DNA of 64,000 nucleotides, from assembly GCF_002584985.1 (NCBI RefSeq), contig NZ_NUPZ01000040.1, positions 62,001 through 126,000 of the forward strand, in the 5' to 3' direction. The DNA comes from Bacillus sp. AFS029637. GTDB taxonomy: Bacteria; Bacillota; Bacilli; Bacillales; Bacillaceae_G. Position numbers and translations under genes: made by a program. The notes under the pieces were generated by a model, which saw nothing but the letters and a program-made list of their open reading frames with translations, made no database searches and had not been told where the DNA came from. Below, piece after piece: positions 1 to 9,452 of this stretch (the first letter of the stretch is position 1; the number at the start of each line of letters is the position of its first letter).

Positions 1-222
1 TTCCCCATCAATCATAATATCTGTGAACGCTGGGATACAAATCAGGTCCAAACCACTAGGCGCTACAAATCCTCTTGCAATTGCTACTGCCTTTACCGCT
101 TGGTTCAATGCACCTGCACCAATGGCTTGAATTTCTGCTGTTCCGCGTTCGCGAATAACACCTGCAAGTGCACCAGCTACAGAATTAGGGACCGACGTTG
201 CTTTAACTTTTAATATTTCCAT
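1..222 (-). CDS. spoVS: Stage V sporulation protein S, 3' end cut by window edge
   Basis: SpoVS is a small Alba-like protein needed for spore coat assembly and completion of stage V. The 74 visible codons begin MEILKVKATSVPNSVAGALA and continue with the conserved run of alternating glycine and alanine. The usual protein is 86 residues, so about 12 C-terminal residues lie outside the window. The ATG at 222 has a strong GAGGA ribosome site a few bases upstream. It follows ymdB in the same direction, as in B. subtilis, and a sigma-H-like promoter lies upstream. Confidence 0.96.
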   Translation of the reverse strand, partial: MEILKVKATSVPNSVAGALAGVIRERGTAEIQAIGAGALNQAVKAVAIARGFVAPSGLDLICIPAFTDIMIDGE

Positions 223-280
223 TCCGCGTTTCCTCCTCGTTTCTATAAAAAGTATTAGCAATTATTTCACTTTAACTTAT

Positions 281-306
281 ATTCACGAGGAATGACGCGT
301 ATTCCT
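281..306 (-). promoter_or_regulatory. Probable sigma-H promoter of spoVS
   Basis: Read on the minus strand, AGGAAT (301-306) and GTGAAT (281-286) are separated by 14 bases, close to the sigma-H pattern AGGAAT...GAAT. spoVS is known in B. subtilis to be sigma-H dependent. The match is by eye only. Confidence 0.55.
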
Positions 307-371
307 GCTAAATTTCTGTAATTTTTCTAAAAAATTAAAAAATAATAACTTTTCTAATTTTTACCTAGAAA

Positions 372-1166
372 TTACTCAAAAAATGGTTGATCATCATTAA
401 TTAAGATACGCTCAATTTTTTTAGCTTTTCCTGTATTAGGATCCACATCAATTAGCACCGCACTTAATTGTGTTCTACCATTTGTCACTTCAAATCGTAC
501 CGGTAAGTTTGTTAAAAACTTCTTCAATACCGCTTCTCGGTCCATACCTAAAATTCCATCGTACGGTCCTGTCATACCAACATCTGTAATGTATGCCGTT
601 CCGCTTGGTAAAATGCGATTATCTGCTGTAGGAACATGCGTATGTGTACCTACTACCGCTGTAGCACGACCATCTACATACCAACCTAACGCTTGTTTTT
701 CACTTGTAGTTTCCGCATGAAAATCAATAAAGATAATATTCGTACGTTTTTTTGCAATGTTAATTAATTCATCCACTTTACGGAATGGGCAATCAATTGG
801 AGGAAGGAATGTACGTCCTTGTAAGTTAATAACTGCCACTTCTGTTCCATTACAGTTCACAAAAATAAGCCCTTTTCCTGGAGTTCCTTCTGGGAAGTTA
901 GCTGGTCTTGCAAGATATTTTGCATCATCAATAAATTCAAATACTTCACGGTTATCCCAAGCGTGGTTTCCAAGTGTAACCGCTTGTGCCCCGCATTCTA
1001 AAAAGTTTCGATATATTTTTTCCGTAATTCCACGTCCACCTGCTGCATTTTCTCCATTAATAATGGTTACTGTAGGTGTATATTTCTTCTTTAATGCCGG
1101 TACGTATTGTTGAATCATACCTCTACCAGGAGATCCTACTACATCCCCAACGAATAATATTCTCAT
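372..1166 (-). CDS. ymdB: YmdB metallophosphoesterase (cyclic nucleotide phosphodiesterase)
   Basis: Calcineurin-like phosphoesterase of the YmdB family, 264 residues, the usual length. In B. subtilis it hydrolyses 2',3'-cyclic nucleotides and influences the choice between motility and biofilm. Metal-binding residues are visible: D8 in GDVVG, E39/N40 in NGEN, N67/H68 in GNHAWDN, H150 in DFHAE, and H175/H177 in GTHTH. It lies between rny and spoVS; the rny terminator separates it from rny, so it probably also has its own transcription start. The start ATG at 1166 agrees with the family N-terminus MRILFVGDVVGS. Confidence 0.96.
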   Translation of the reverse strand: MRILFVGDVVGSPGRGMIQQYVPALKKKYTPTVTIINGENAAGGRGITEKIYRNFLECGAQAVTLGNHAWDNREVFEFIDDAKYLARPANFPEGTPGKGLIFVNCNGTEVAVINLQGRTFLPPIDCPFRKVDELINIAKKRTNIIFIDFHAETTSEKQALGWYVDGRATAVVGTHTHVPTADNRILPSGTAYITDVGMTGPYDGILGMDREAVLKKFLTNLPVRFEVTNGRTQLSAVLIDVDPNTGKAKKIERILINDDQPFFE

Positions 1167-1292
1167 ATGTCTTACCCTTCCTATGTACTACATTTTTTAT
1201 TACTATAGCTTCAAGTAATTCCCTTACAATATATGTATTATAAGTTTGTTTCACTTGTATGCTAATTTCCTTTATTTTAACCAATTCCAACA

Positions 1293-1327
1293 CAAAAAAA
1301 TAAAGTGGTGTTTCACCACTTTATTTT
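1293..1327 (-). terminator. Rho-independent terminator of rny
   Basis: Perfect 12-bp stem (1299-1310 with 1314-1325) with a three-base loop, followed on the minus strand by a T tract. It overlaps the rny stop codon. Confidence 0.85.
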
Positions 1328-2883
1328 GCGTATTCCACTGCACGTGTTTCACGAATAACAGTTACTTTAATATGTCCTGGGTAATCCAGTTCATTTTCAA
1401 TACGTTTTCGAATATCACGAGCTAAACGATGAGCTTCTAAGTCATCGATTGTATCTGGTTTTACCAGAATACGAACTTCACGTCCCGCTTGAATTGCGAA
1501 AGATTTTTCTACGCCTTCATAAGACTCTGAAATTTCTTCTAACTTTTCAAGACGACGAATGTAGTTCTCAAGCGTTTCACTACGAGCTCCTGGTCTTGCA
1601 GCTGATAATGCATCTGCTGCTGCAACTAAAACTGCAATGATAGAAGTTGGTTCTGTGTCCCCATGGTGAGATGCGATACTGTTTATTACAACCGGATGCT
1701 CTTTATACTTCGTTGCGAGTTCGACACCAATTTCAACGTGGCTACCTTCTACTTCATGGTCAATCGCTTTTCCGATATCATGTAATAGACCAGCACGTCT
1801 TGCTAGTTTTTCATCCTCGCCAAGCTCCGCTGCCATAAGTCCAGTTAAATATGCAACTTCCATAGAGTGTTTTAAGACGTTTTGACCGTAACTTGTACGG
1901 TATTTTAAACGACCTAAAATCTTAATTAAATCTGGATGTAATCCGTGAACACCCACTTCAAACGTTGTTTGCTCCCCGACTTCGCGAATATACTCGTCCA
2001 CTTCACGTCTTGATTTTTCGACCATCTCTTCAATACGCGCTGGGTGAATACGTCCGTCCTGTACAAGTTTATCAAGAGCGATACGAGCTGTTTCACGACG
2101 AATTGGGTCGAATCCAGAAAGGATAACCGCTTCTGGTGTATCATCAATAATAAGGTCAATACCTGTTAACGTTTCTAACGTACGAATATTACGACCTTCA
2201 CGTCCGATAATACGTCCCTTCATTTCGTCATTTGGAAGATTTACAACCGAAACGGTTGTTTCAGCAACATGATCAGCTGCACATCTCTGCATTGCAAGAG
2301 ATAAGATTTCTTTTGCTTTCTTATCCGCTTCTTCTTTCGCACGAACTTCACTTTCTTTTACCATTACGGCAATTTCATGAGAAACTTCACTTTCTACTTT
2401 ACCAAGAATAATTGCTTTCGCTTGTTCGCGTGTCAGATTGGAAATGCGCTCTAATTCTGTTTGTTGCTTTTGAACTAACTCTCCCACTTTGCTTTCCAAC
2501 TCTTCAATCTGTTGTTGTCTCGCTACAAGAGAATCCTCTTTCTTTTCTAACTGTAGCTCGCGTTTATCGAGCGTTTCGTCTTTACGATCAAGGTTCTCTT
2601 CTTTTTGCATTAAACGATTTTCTTGTTTTTGTAATTCGCTTCTACGGTCACGAATTTCTAATTCAGCTTCTGTACGAAGTGTATGAATTTCATCCTTTGC
2701 TTCTAAAAGCGCTTCTTTCTTAAGTGCTTCAGCCTCACGATTCGCTTCGTCTAGAATACGTTTCGCTTCATTAGCTGCACCATTAATCTTCGCTTCAGCA
2801 ATAGACTTTCGAACAAAAAAGCCAACAACTGCACCGACTGTTGCAAGCAAAATGGAGATGAGTATCCAAACTGTACTACTCAT
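1321..2883 (-). CDS. rny: Ribonuclease Y, membrane-anchored endoribonuclease
   Basis: RNase Y starts bulk mRNA decay and processes operon transcripts at the membrane. An ATG at 2883 gives 520 residues, the B. subtilis length, and sits behind a strong GGGGAGGTG ribosome site; the reading frame extends 21 codons upstream but without a good site. Order of parts: N-terminal membrane helix (about residues 4-22), a long charged coiled coil (about 30-190), a KH RNA-binding domain (about 210-270, with [10 protein letters not shown]), and an HD hydrolase domain with [10 protein letters not shown] as the metal-binding HD pair. It is flanked by recA and ymdB as in other bacilli. Confidence 0.97.
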
Positions 2884-3330
2884 GATTTCACCTCCCCTTG
2901 CTATGAATGAAAAAAGACTGTCGGCATGTACATTGAATACCAACATACAGCAAAGACCGTCGTCCCACTTTTTTAAGGGACTTTCTTCATTTCACAATTA
3001 AAATGTCATATTATTATTTCGGCAAGATTTAAGTCTTACTCCGAATATTACTTCTCTTCTTGAGAAGAGTGTTTCGTATATAAGAAAAAATATACATTCT
3101 CATTGTATCTATCGCAATTTTCATTGTCAAGCGTTGTCTACTTTTACTTTCTTTACCTTCAGCCCTAATTCATATATGAATTTAAAAAGCAGACAGCATA
3201 TTATCCTGGAAAACCTTAGTAAATTCCAGTTTATTCATATAAAACATGCATATATTCCTCTTTACACATAGCCTTTTAAGCAGATTAAATATTTTCTCTC
3301 CAACGATATACAACGCTTTCATAATAATTA
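2884..3330. other. rny-recA intergenic region, no gene seen
   Basis: About 450 bases with no convincing reading frame. B. subtilis has pbpX here; there is no trace of it. The part nearest rny is probably its leader: it contains an imperfect inverted repeat (about 2910-2970) but no aptamer or terminator that I recognise. Confidence 0.5.
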
Positions 3331-3364
3331 AAAATAAAAGACACGATCCCGTGTCTTTTATTTT
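3331..3364 (-). terminator. Terminator of recA (bidirectional)
   Basis: Stem built on AAAGACACG/CGTGTCTTT with A and T tracts on both sides, directly after the recA stop. Confidence 0.85.
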
Positions 3365-4396
3365 TTAATCTTGAAGATTTAAATCTTCCGTGTCTTCCAC
3401 ACCAGAGTCTTCACCAATTCCGTGATGATCACGAACAAAGAAGGCAATTTCCTCTCTTAAATCCGTATTCTCTTTTAAGAATTGCTTCGAGTTTTCACGA
3501 CCTTGCCCTAAACGCTCTTCATTATAAGAGTACCAAGCACCACTCTTTTGAACGATATCAAGTTCAGACGCCATATCTAAGATTTCACCTTCTCTTGAAA
3601 TACCTTCTCCGTACATAATATCAACTTCAGCAACACGGAATGGTGGTGCTACTTTATTCTTAACTACTTTTACTTTCGTTTTATTACCAACGATGTCGTT
3701 ACCTTGCTTTAATTGCTCCGCACGACGTACTTCAAGACGAACAGTTGAATAGAATTTCAACGCACGACCACCTGGAGTTGTTTCTGGGTTTCCGAACATA
3801 ACCCCAACTTTTTCACGAATTTGGTTAATAAAGATTGCGATTGTTTTTGATTTGTTGATTGCACCTGAAAGTTTACGAAGTGCTTGTGACATTAAACGAG
3901 CTTGTAAACCTACGTGTGAGTCACCCATGTCTCCTTCGATCTCAGCTTTCGGTACAAGAGCTGCTACAGAGTCAATTACGATAATATCAACCGCACCACT
4001 GCGTACAAGTGCTTCAGCAATTTCTAATCCTTGCTCCCCTGTATCAGGTTGTGATAATAGTAACTCATCGATGTTAACACCTAATTTTTGTGCATATACA
4101 GGATCCATTGCATGCTCCGCATCAATGAACGCCGCTTGTCCACCTTGACGCTGTACTTCTGCGATTGCGTGTAATGAAACTGTTGTTTTACCTGAACTTT
4201 CAGGTCCGTAAATTTCAATAATACGACCGCGTGGGTATCCGCCTACCCCTAGTGCCACATCAAGTGCTAAAGAACCGCTGGAAATTGTAGAAATTCTACG
4301 TTCCGCTTGTTCTCCTAATTTCATAATTGAACCTTTACCGAATTGCTTCTCTATTTGTTTTAACGCCATATCTAACGCCGCTTGACGATCACTCAT
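3365..4396 (-). CDS. recA: Recombinase RecA
   Basis: RecA forms filaments on single-stranded DNA, carries out strand exchange and stimulates LexA self-cleavage. The product is 343 residues with Walker A at about 64-72 (GPESSGKTT), a Walker B strand ([12 protein letters not shown]) and the usual acidic C-terminal tail. The ATG at 4396 is preceded by an AGGAGG-type site. The gene is intact, unlike some B. cereus group strains whose recA carries a group I intron. A LexA-like box upstream points to SOS control. Confidence 0.99.
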   Translation of the reverse strand: MSDRQAALDMALKQIEKQFGKGSIMKLGEQAERRISTISSGSLALDVALGVGGYPRGRIIEIYGPESSGKTTVSLHAIAEVQRQGGQAAFIDAEHAMDPVYAQKLGVNIDELLLSQPDTGEQGLEIAEALVRSGAVDIIVIDSVAALVPKAEIEGDMGDSHVGLQARLMSQALRKLSGAINKSKTIAIFINQIREKVGVMFGNPETTPGGRALKFYSTVRLEVRRAEQLKQGNDIVGNKTKVKVVKNKVAPPFRVAEVDIMYGEGISREGEILDMASELDIVQKSGAWYSYNEERLGQGRENSKQFLKENTDLREEIAFFVRDHHGIGEDSGVEDTEDLNLQD

Positions 4397-4466
4397 TCAA
4401 AATTCCTCCTTAACTGAATTGCTAATCTTATTATACCTATTTTCAATTCAATTTGCCAGCAAAAAT

Positions 4467-4480
4467 CGAACGTTTATTCG
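4467..4480 (-). promoter_or_regulatory. LexA (DinR) SOS box upstream of recA
   Basis: Minus-strand CGAATAAACGTTCG differs at one position from the Gram-positive consensus CGAACRNRYGTTYG. It lies about 70 bases upstream of the recA start, and a TATAAT element lies between them. Confidence 0.85.
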
Positions 4481-4522
4481 ATTTTTTTTATTTTCCATTA
4501 AATAAAACTAAATTTAACCATT

Positions 4523-4562
4523 AAAAAAAGCTAGAAGAAACTTACATCTCTTCTAGCTTTTT
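4523..4562 (-). terminator. Terminator of cinA
   Basis: Stem AAAGCTAGAAGA/TCTTCTAGCTTT with a T7 run on the minus strand. It overlaps the cinA stop, separating cinA from recA. Confidence 0.85.
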
Positions 4563-5780
4563 ATATAAATGATAAAATCCATATTTTACTGAGCGTTCCC
4601 TAATTTGTTGACGACTTCCACTTAAATTAAGAGGAAAGACTATAGTTCGTTCATCCTTAATCGCCAACCCAACAAATACCGTTCCCGGCTCTTTATGTTC
4701 TGAAGCGTCCGGTCCTGCTACCCCAGTGAAACTAATTCCGATATCTGCTTTTAATAATCCTTTAACATTTTCAGCAAGATAACGAGCACACTCTTTACTA
4801 ACTGCACCATCAGTACTTAACACTTCTTTAGGCACATGTAAAACATGTTGCTTCACATCATTATGATAACAAATGACACCGCCTTTAAACACAGAAGACA
4901 CACCAGCACTTTCTGTTACTTGATTACCGAAGAGACCACCTGTTAAACTTTCAGCACAAGCTAGAGTTAATTCTTTTTTCTTCAATAACTCTATTGCCTT
5001 ATAATGCAGAAATTCTTGATCATATCCGTAGAAAAATTCTCCTACTCTTTCTAAAATCAAATCTTCTATATGCTGAATGAGTTTCTCCGCTTCATCAGCA
5101 CTTTGATGTTTGGCAGTTAAACGTAGTGTCACTTCCCCATCATTTGCGAGTGGGGCAATTGTCGGGTTCGTTTGTCCATCAATTAAATCTTGGACTTTCA
5201 CCTCTAATTGGGACTCCCCGATCCCAAAGAAGCGAAGCACACGAGAATAAATGTTTTCCCCTGTTGTAAAGGTACGTAAAAAAGGCTCTACATAACTTAC
5301 ATACATCGGCTTCATTTCTTTTGGTGGTCCTGGTAATAAAATATAAACTTTTCCGTTCTTATTTAACCCCATACCAGGCGCCATACCGTGATCGTTCGCA
5401 AATACAGTTGCTCCATTCAAAACGAGCGCCTGTTTTTTATTATTCTCCGTGAACTCACGACCTGTACGCTTAAAATAATCACTTATCGATGCTAATGCCT
5501 TTTCATCATATACAAGCTTTTCCCCTAAGCTAGACGCTATTGTTTCTTTCGTCAAATCATCTTTTGTCGGCCCTAATCCACCTGTGAAAATGAGCATATC
5601 CGCACGCTCTTCCGCAACTTCAATTGCCTTTTGTAATCGATTGTTATTATCACCAACTACAGTATGGTAGTACACGTTAATTCCAATTGAAGCTAACTTT
5701 TCAGATAAAAACTGGGCATTTGTATTTGCAATTTGTCCAAGTAACAATTCAGTTCCAACCGCAATAATCTCAGCATTCAT
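4542..5780 (-). CDS. cinA: CinA, competence/damage-inducible protein (NMN deamidase family)
   Basis: 412 residues with two domains: an N-terminal molybdopterin-binding-like (COG1058) domain with [11 protein letters not shown] at about 65-75, and a C-terminal PncC-type domain beginning near CAESLTGG that in other bacteria deamidates nicotinamide mononucleotide. In B. subtilis cinA is ComK-induced and sits directly before recA. Here a terminator divides the two and recA has its own SOS promoter, so they are probably co-transcribed only in part. Confidence 0.95.
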   Translation of the reverse strand: MNAEIIAVGTELLLGQIANTNAQFLSEKLASIGINVYYHTVVGDNNNRLQKAIEVAEERADMLIFTGGLGPTKDDLTKETIASSLGEKLVYDEKALASISDYFKRTGREFTENNKKQALVLNGATVFANDHGMAPGMGLNKNGKVYILLPGPPKEMKPMYVSYVEPFLRTFTTGENIYSRVLRFFGIGESQLEVKVQDLIDGQTNPTIAPLANDGEVTLRLTAKHQSADEAEKLIQHIEDLILERVGEFFYGYDQEFLHYKAIELLKKKELTLACAESLTGGLFGNQVTESAGVSSVFKGGVICYHNDVKQHVLHVPKEVLSTDGAVSKECARYLAENVKGLLKADIGISFTGVAGPDASEHKEPGTVFVGLAIKDERTIVFPLNLSGSRQQIRERSVKYGFYHLYKKLEEM

Positions 5781-5800
5781 CCCAATTCCCCCATAAACTT

Positions 5801-6379
5801 CTATTTTGAGTTTACAAAAGCAGCTCTATTTTTCCAGAAATAATCCCATCCTGAAATAACAGTAAAGAATAATGCAATCCATATAAAGATATCAGCAACT
5901 GGAATATGGATTAAATTTAAAGGGACATCGTGTAATAAATATGCTGCAATCGCGATAATTTGTGTCCAAGTCTTAATTTTCCCTAGCTGATTTGCCGCAA
6001 CTACTTCTCCTGTTCCCGCAAGTACAAGGCGTAAACCTGTTACTGCAAACTCACGGCTTATAATTACGATAACAATCCAAGCTGGTACATATTGCATCTC
6101 TACTAACGTAATAAGTGCCGCTGAAACAAGTAATTTATCCGCTAACGGGTCAAGAAATTTCCCTAAATTCGTGACAAGATTATACTTTCTTGCGTAATGT
6201 CCATCAATCCAATCTGTAGCTGAAGCAACAATAAAGATAAGTGCTCCTACTAAATGTTGAATTGGTAAATCGACATCACCAATTGTGTATGAACCCCAGT
6301 TAAAGGGTGCTAACATAATTACCATAAAAATTGGGATTAAGAAGATTCTAGATATTGTAATTTTATTTGGTAAATTCAC
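5801..6379 (-). CDS. pgsA: CDP-diacylglycerol-glycerol-3-phosphate 3-phosphatidyltransferase
   Basis: PgsA makes phosphatidylglycerol phosphate, the committed step to the major anionic phospholipid. 192 residues, normal length, with several membrane helices. The CDP-alcohol phosphotransferase signature DGx2ARx8Gx3Dx3D is complete in the stretch from DWIDGHYAR to LDPLADK. It is followed closely by cinA and preceded by the RodZ-like gene, the standard order. Confidence 0.97.
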   Translation of the reverse strand: MNLPNKITISRIFLIPIFMVIMLAPFNWGSYTIGDVDLPIQHLVGALIFIVASATDWIDGHYARKYNLVTNLGKFLDPLADKLLVSAALITLVEMQYVPAWIVIVIISREFAVTGLRLVLAGTGEVVAANQLGKIKTWTQIIAIAAYLLHDVPLNLIHIPVADIFIWIALFFTVISGWDYFWKNRAAFVNSK

Positions 6380-6417
6380 AGCTATTCCTCCATCATATCA
6401 AAAACATTTGTTCATTG

Positions 6418-6441
6418 AAAAAAGTCATCGAAGCGATGACT
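6418..6441 (-). terminator. Hairpin after the RodZ-like gene
   Basis: Stem AGTCATCG/CGATGACT with a three-base loop, followed on the minus strand by a T6 run. It may only reduce read-through into pgsA. Confidence 0.65.
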
Positions 6442-6442
6442 G

Positions 6443-7369
6443 TTATTGTGCAGGTTGTTCTATCCCTAGATTTTTAATCAAGAATTTTTGATGATAGTTC
6501 TCTTCCGGATTCAACGGGAATGTAACAACTTGGCCATTCAATTTAAATTCAACATTCGGTGCACTTCCTATATTAAGGTTTACCTCTTTCGCTGTTGATA
6601 AATCATATTTTTGCGTCTGGCCTTCCTCTATTGTACCACTAAAGATATCATTTCCTGCCTCATTTTTAATACCTACGTAACTTGCGCCTTTTGTTGTAAT
6701 TTCTAGTTCTAACGTTTTATTATTACGGATTTCCAAAGTAGATTCCTTCCCAGTTGTCCCAACTACTTTTATCTCTTGTTGTCCAGTTGGTTGTGCTGGT
6801 TGTTCCTCTTTCTTTGGTTCTTCTTTTTTCGGCTCTTCTTTCTTTGGTTCCTCTTTTTTCGGCTCTTCCGCTTTCGCTTCTTCTTTCTTCGTATCTAACG
6901 GAGAGTTTTCCGCTTTTTTAACTTCAATTTTCTCGCTTTGAGCACTCGGAACTTTCTCATCATCTTTTCCAGTTAACGCTTGAAACACAAACCAAATTAC
7001 CACTCCACATGCGATTACTAACAGAGCCACTAAAATTTTCGGCATATGATCTGCAATTGGCCATGATGAAGATTTTTGCATTGTTTCTTGTGTTTTTTGT
7101 CCAGTTGATACTTGTGGGACTTCACGCTTTTCAGATTGTGGAATCGTACTCTGATATTCTACAAGCAGTTCCTCTCCATTTAATCCAACCGCATCTGCGT
7201 ATTGTTTAATGAATGCACGCGCATAAAAAGCTCCCGGCAATACATCATAATTGCCTTCTTCAATCGCTACTAAATGGCGTTTTTGAATTTTTGTAATCTC
7301 ATGCAGCTGATCAATAGACAAGCCTTTCGCTTCTCTTGCTTCATTCAGCTTTTGTCCTAATTCTGTCAC
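6443..7369 (-). CDS. ymfM: RodZ-like helix-turn-helix membrane protein (YmfM)
   Basis: RodZ-type protein linking the cytoskeleton to wall synthesis. Order: N-terminal Cro/C1-like HTH_25 domain (about 1-75), basic linker, one membrane helix (about 110-130), a Lys/Glu/Pro-repeat stalk, and a C-terminal DUF4115 domain outside the cell. The frame opens at a GTG at 7378, but a second GTG at 7369 (MTELGQKLNEAR) lies six bases behind a GAGGTG site and fits the family N-terminus, so I chose it (308 residues). It lies upstream of pgsA in the conserved ymf order. Confidence 0.88.
   Translation of the reverse strand: MTELGQKLNEAREAKGLSIDQLHEITKIQKRHLVAIEEGNYDVLPGAFYARAFIKQYADAVGLNGEELLVEYQSTIPQSEKREVPQVSTGQKTQETMQKSSSWPIADHMPKILVALLVIACGVVIWFVFQALTGKDDEKVPSAQSEKIEVKKAENSPLDTKKEEAKAEEPKKEEPKKEEPKKEEPKKEEQPAQPTGQQEIKVVGTTGKESTLEIRNNKTLELEITTKGASYVGIKNEAGNDIFSGTIEEGQTQKYDLSTAKEVNLNIGSAPNVEFKLNGQVVTFPLNPEENYHQKFLIKNLGIEQPAQ
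6803..6869 (-). repeat. Tandem 15-bp coding repeat (KKEEP units)
   Basis: Four degenerate 15-base units encode Lys-Lys-Glu-Glu-Pro in the stalk of the RodZ-like protein. Synonymous differences between units alternate, so the copies are not all recent. Repeat number probably varies among strains. Confidence 0.8.
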
Positions 7370-7390
7370 TACTAACACCTCAATATTTCT

Positions 7391-8176
7391 TTAAAAGTCG
7401 AACATAGAGAAATTATTTTGCGTACCTTGCTCAATTTCATCTACTAAATTATATTGAATTTCTTCATCATAATCGTTACGTAACTCGATAATATAATCAA
7501 AATCATCCAATGTGTATTCTGACTGACTCACAAATACATCCGGATGCTCCACAACTTTTGTTGCAGGCAATCTCATAATTTCACGAACAAGCTGCCAATG
7601 TCTTTCATTTGCACGCTTTGTTGACACAATTCCATCTAGGATGAAAATATTGTCATCGCTATACTCATCTTCAATCAATTGACTACGAACAGTTTGCTTA
7701 ATAAGAGTAGATGATACAAATAACCATCTTTTATTTGCGCAAACACTTGCGGCAACAATGGATTCTGTTTTTCCAACACGAGGCATTCCTCGTATCCCAA
7801 TTAGTTTATGACCTTCTTTTTTCATTATCTCAGCCATAAAGTCAACAAGTAATCCTAATTCATCACGCACAAATCGAAATGTTTTCTTATCATCTGCATC
7901 CCGTTGTATATACCTGCCATGTCTAACCGCTAGCTTATCTCTTAGCTTTGGCGGACGATATTTCGTTACCGTTATATTATCCATCGTATTTAAAATTGAT
8001 TCAAGTCTAGAGATTTGCTCTTGATTATCACACATAAGGAGTAGACCACGTCGTGCATTATCCACACCATTAATTGTGACAATATTAATGCCGAGCATAC
8101 CGATTAACGAAGAAACGTCACCAAGCAAGCCAGGTCGGTTTTTATGTATTTCATATTCAAAATACCACTCAATCAT
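7391..8176 (-). CDS. ymfK: YmfK-family protein (DUF3388)
   Basis: Conserved Bacillus protein of unknown biochemical role, 261 residues. The first ~75 residues look like an ACT-type regulatory fold (YFEYEIHKNRPGLLGDVSSL is typical). The second part contains GMPRVGKT, a clear Walker A pattern, and a downstream hydrophobic strand ending in LDG that could be Walker B. It is probably a nucleotide-binding protein with a small-molecule sensor. It lies between the RodZ-like gene and ymfJ in the conserved order. Confidence 0.85.
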   Translation of the reverse strand: MIEWYFEYEIHKNRPGLLGDVSSLIGMLGINIVTINGVDNARRGLLLMCDNQEQISRLESILNTMDNITVTKYRPPKLRDKLAVRHGRYIQRDADDKKTFRFVRDELGLLVDFMAEIMKKEGHKLIGIRGMPRVGKTESIVAASVCANKRWLFVSSTLIKQTVRSQLIEDEYSDDNIFILDGIVSTKRANERHWQLVREIMRLPATKVVEHPDVFVSQSEYTLDDFDYIIELRNDYDEEIQYNLVDEIEQGTQNNFSMFDF

Positions 8177-8280
8177 CCAAGATCACTCCCCTTGCTTACT
8201 TTACACCTACGTACTATATTATATGATTTCACCTTAATAGGGAAGCTAAATGTATAATCTAACCCGCGTAATTATTATAC

Positions 8281-8316
8281 AAAAAAAGTAGAGAGGAGAA
8301 TCTCCTCTCTACTTTT
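8281..8316 (-). terminator. Terminator after ymfJ
   Basis: Perfect 16-bp stem AAAAGTAGAGAGGAGA/TCTCCTCTCTACTTTT with A/T tracts on both sides. Confidence 0.9.
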
Positions 8317-8563
8317 ACTTATGTTGTACAAACTTAACCATTAAATTTGCGATTGTATGTTGCTCCTGTTCATCAGCAACTTTCCAAAGCTCGGCTAATA
8401 ATTTTTCTTGGTCATTACGTCCTTCTACTTCATTTGCAAGATAATCACCAACACGAAACGCCATATCTGTTACTGCACCACCATCTAAGCCTTTTCCTTG
8501 CGCTTGCTCTAAACGGTCTCCTAAGAAACTCTTCCACTGATCGAAATTATCTAATACTGACAT
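8315..8563 (-). CDS. ymfJ: YmfJ-family protein (DUF3243)
   Basis: Small conserved Bacillus protein, 82 residues from the ATG at 8563, which is seven bases behind GAGGTG. The frame could start five codons earlier but without a site. Mostly helical and acidic, ending QHTIANLMVKFVQHK. The function is unknown. It is a single gene with its own terminator. Confidence 0.88.
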   Translation of the reverse strand: MSVLDNFDQWKSFLGDRLEQAQGKGLDGGAVTDMAFRVGDYLANEVEGRNDQEKLLAELWKVADEQEQHTIANLMVKFVQHK

Positions 8564-8638
8564 AATTAAGCACCTCACTATTTAATAATCAAATCATGCT
8601 TAATTTGTACTATTTCTCATTTTTTATGTAAGAAATTT

Positions 8639-9352
8639 TTAGCAATGCCAACCGCCATTCACTCCGATAATTTGTCCTGTTATGTAAGATGATCCTGGTG
8701 ATACGAGGAATGACACTGTTTTTGCTACCTCTTCTGGCAAACCTATTCTACCTAATGGTATTTCTTCAGCGATTCCAATTTTATCTTCTTCAGAAAAGAC
8801 ACGTAACATTTCCGTTTCAATTGCTCCTGGCGCTACTGCATTTACGCGTAATCCACTTAACGAAACCTCTTTCGCTAAAGCTTTTACGTATGAATTTTGG
8901 GCTCCCTTTACCATTGAATATAGTACTTCACAGGAAGCGCCTATTTGCCCCCATATAGACGAAACAATTACAATATTACCATTTCTTCGCCCAATCATAG
9001 GTGGAAGTGCCATTGATAGTAGCTTATAGACGCTCTTCACTTGCAGTTCAACCATATAATCCAATTCCTCGTTCGTTATATCTGTTACAAGCCCAAAAAT
9101 ACTCTTCCCAGCTGCGTATACGATAACATCAATCGGATGTTCAATTTGTTCCCACAATTGCTCTGCCCCATCACTAGAGGCTAAATTCGCTTTTACTGGG
9201 ATTACTTCCTCCCATTCCTTTTGTAACTCTGTTACCTTCTCTTCACTGTTATTATAATGAACATATACTGTATATCCATCCTGAATTAATTGTTTTGAAA
9301 TAGCAGAGCCAATTCCTCCGCTCCCTCCAGTTACTAGTGCATACTTTTTCAT
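8639..9352 (-). CDS. ymfI: Short-chain reductase YmfI (EF-P 5-aminopentanone reductase)
   Basis: Classical SDR fold, 237 residues: NAD(P)-binding GGSGGIG at about 9-15, and a catalytic Ser (VSSIWGQIG) followed by YSMVK (YxxxK). In B. subtilis YmfI completes the 5-aminopentanol modification of elongation factor P, which prevents stalling at proline runs and supports swarming. Neighbours match the B. subtilis ymfF-ymfH-ymfI order. Assignment to this function rests on context and family, since FabG-like SDRs are hard to tell apart. Confidence 0.88.
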   Translation of the reverse strand: MKKYALVTGGSGGIGSAISKQLIQDGYTVYVHYNNSEEKVTELQKEWEEVIPVKANLASSDGAEQLWEQIEHPIDVIVYAAGKSIFGLVTDITNEELDYMVELQVKSVYKLLSMALPPMIGRRNGNIVIVSSIWGQIGASCEVLYSMVKGAQNSYVKALAKEVSLSGLRVNAVAPGAIETEMLRVFSEEDKIGIAEEIPLGRIGLPEEVAKTVSFLVSPGSSYITGQIIGVNGGWHC

Positions 9353-9400
9353 ACATTCCCTCTCTTATCTCTACAAGTTCAATTTTCATACAACTAAATA

Positions 9401-9448
9401 ATACCCTCATCTTACAATTTTTCAATAATAAGATGAGGGTATCTTTTA
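9401..9448. terminator. Inverted repeat between ymfI and ymfH
   Basis: Fourteen-base arms ATACCCTCATCTTA/TAAGATGAGGGTAT around an AT-rich loop. It sits just after ymfH on the minus strand. The T tract is stronger for plus-strand transcription (TCTTTT). Confidence 0.6.
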
Positions 9449-9452
9449 AATT

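Noticed and set aside
3365-4396. Group I intron in recA, known in some B. cereus group strains
   Set aside because: recA is one uninterrupted 343-residue frame here.
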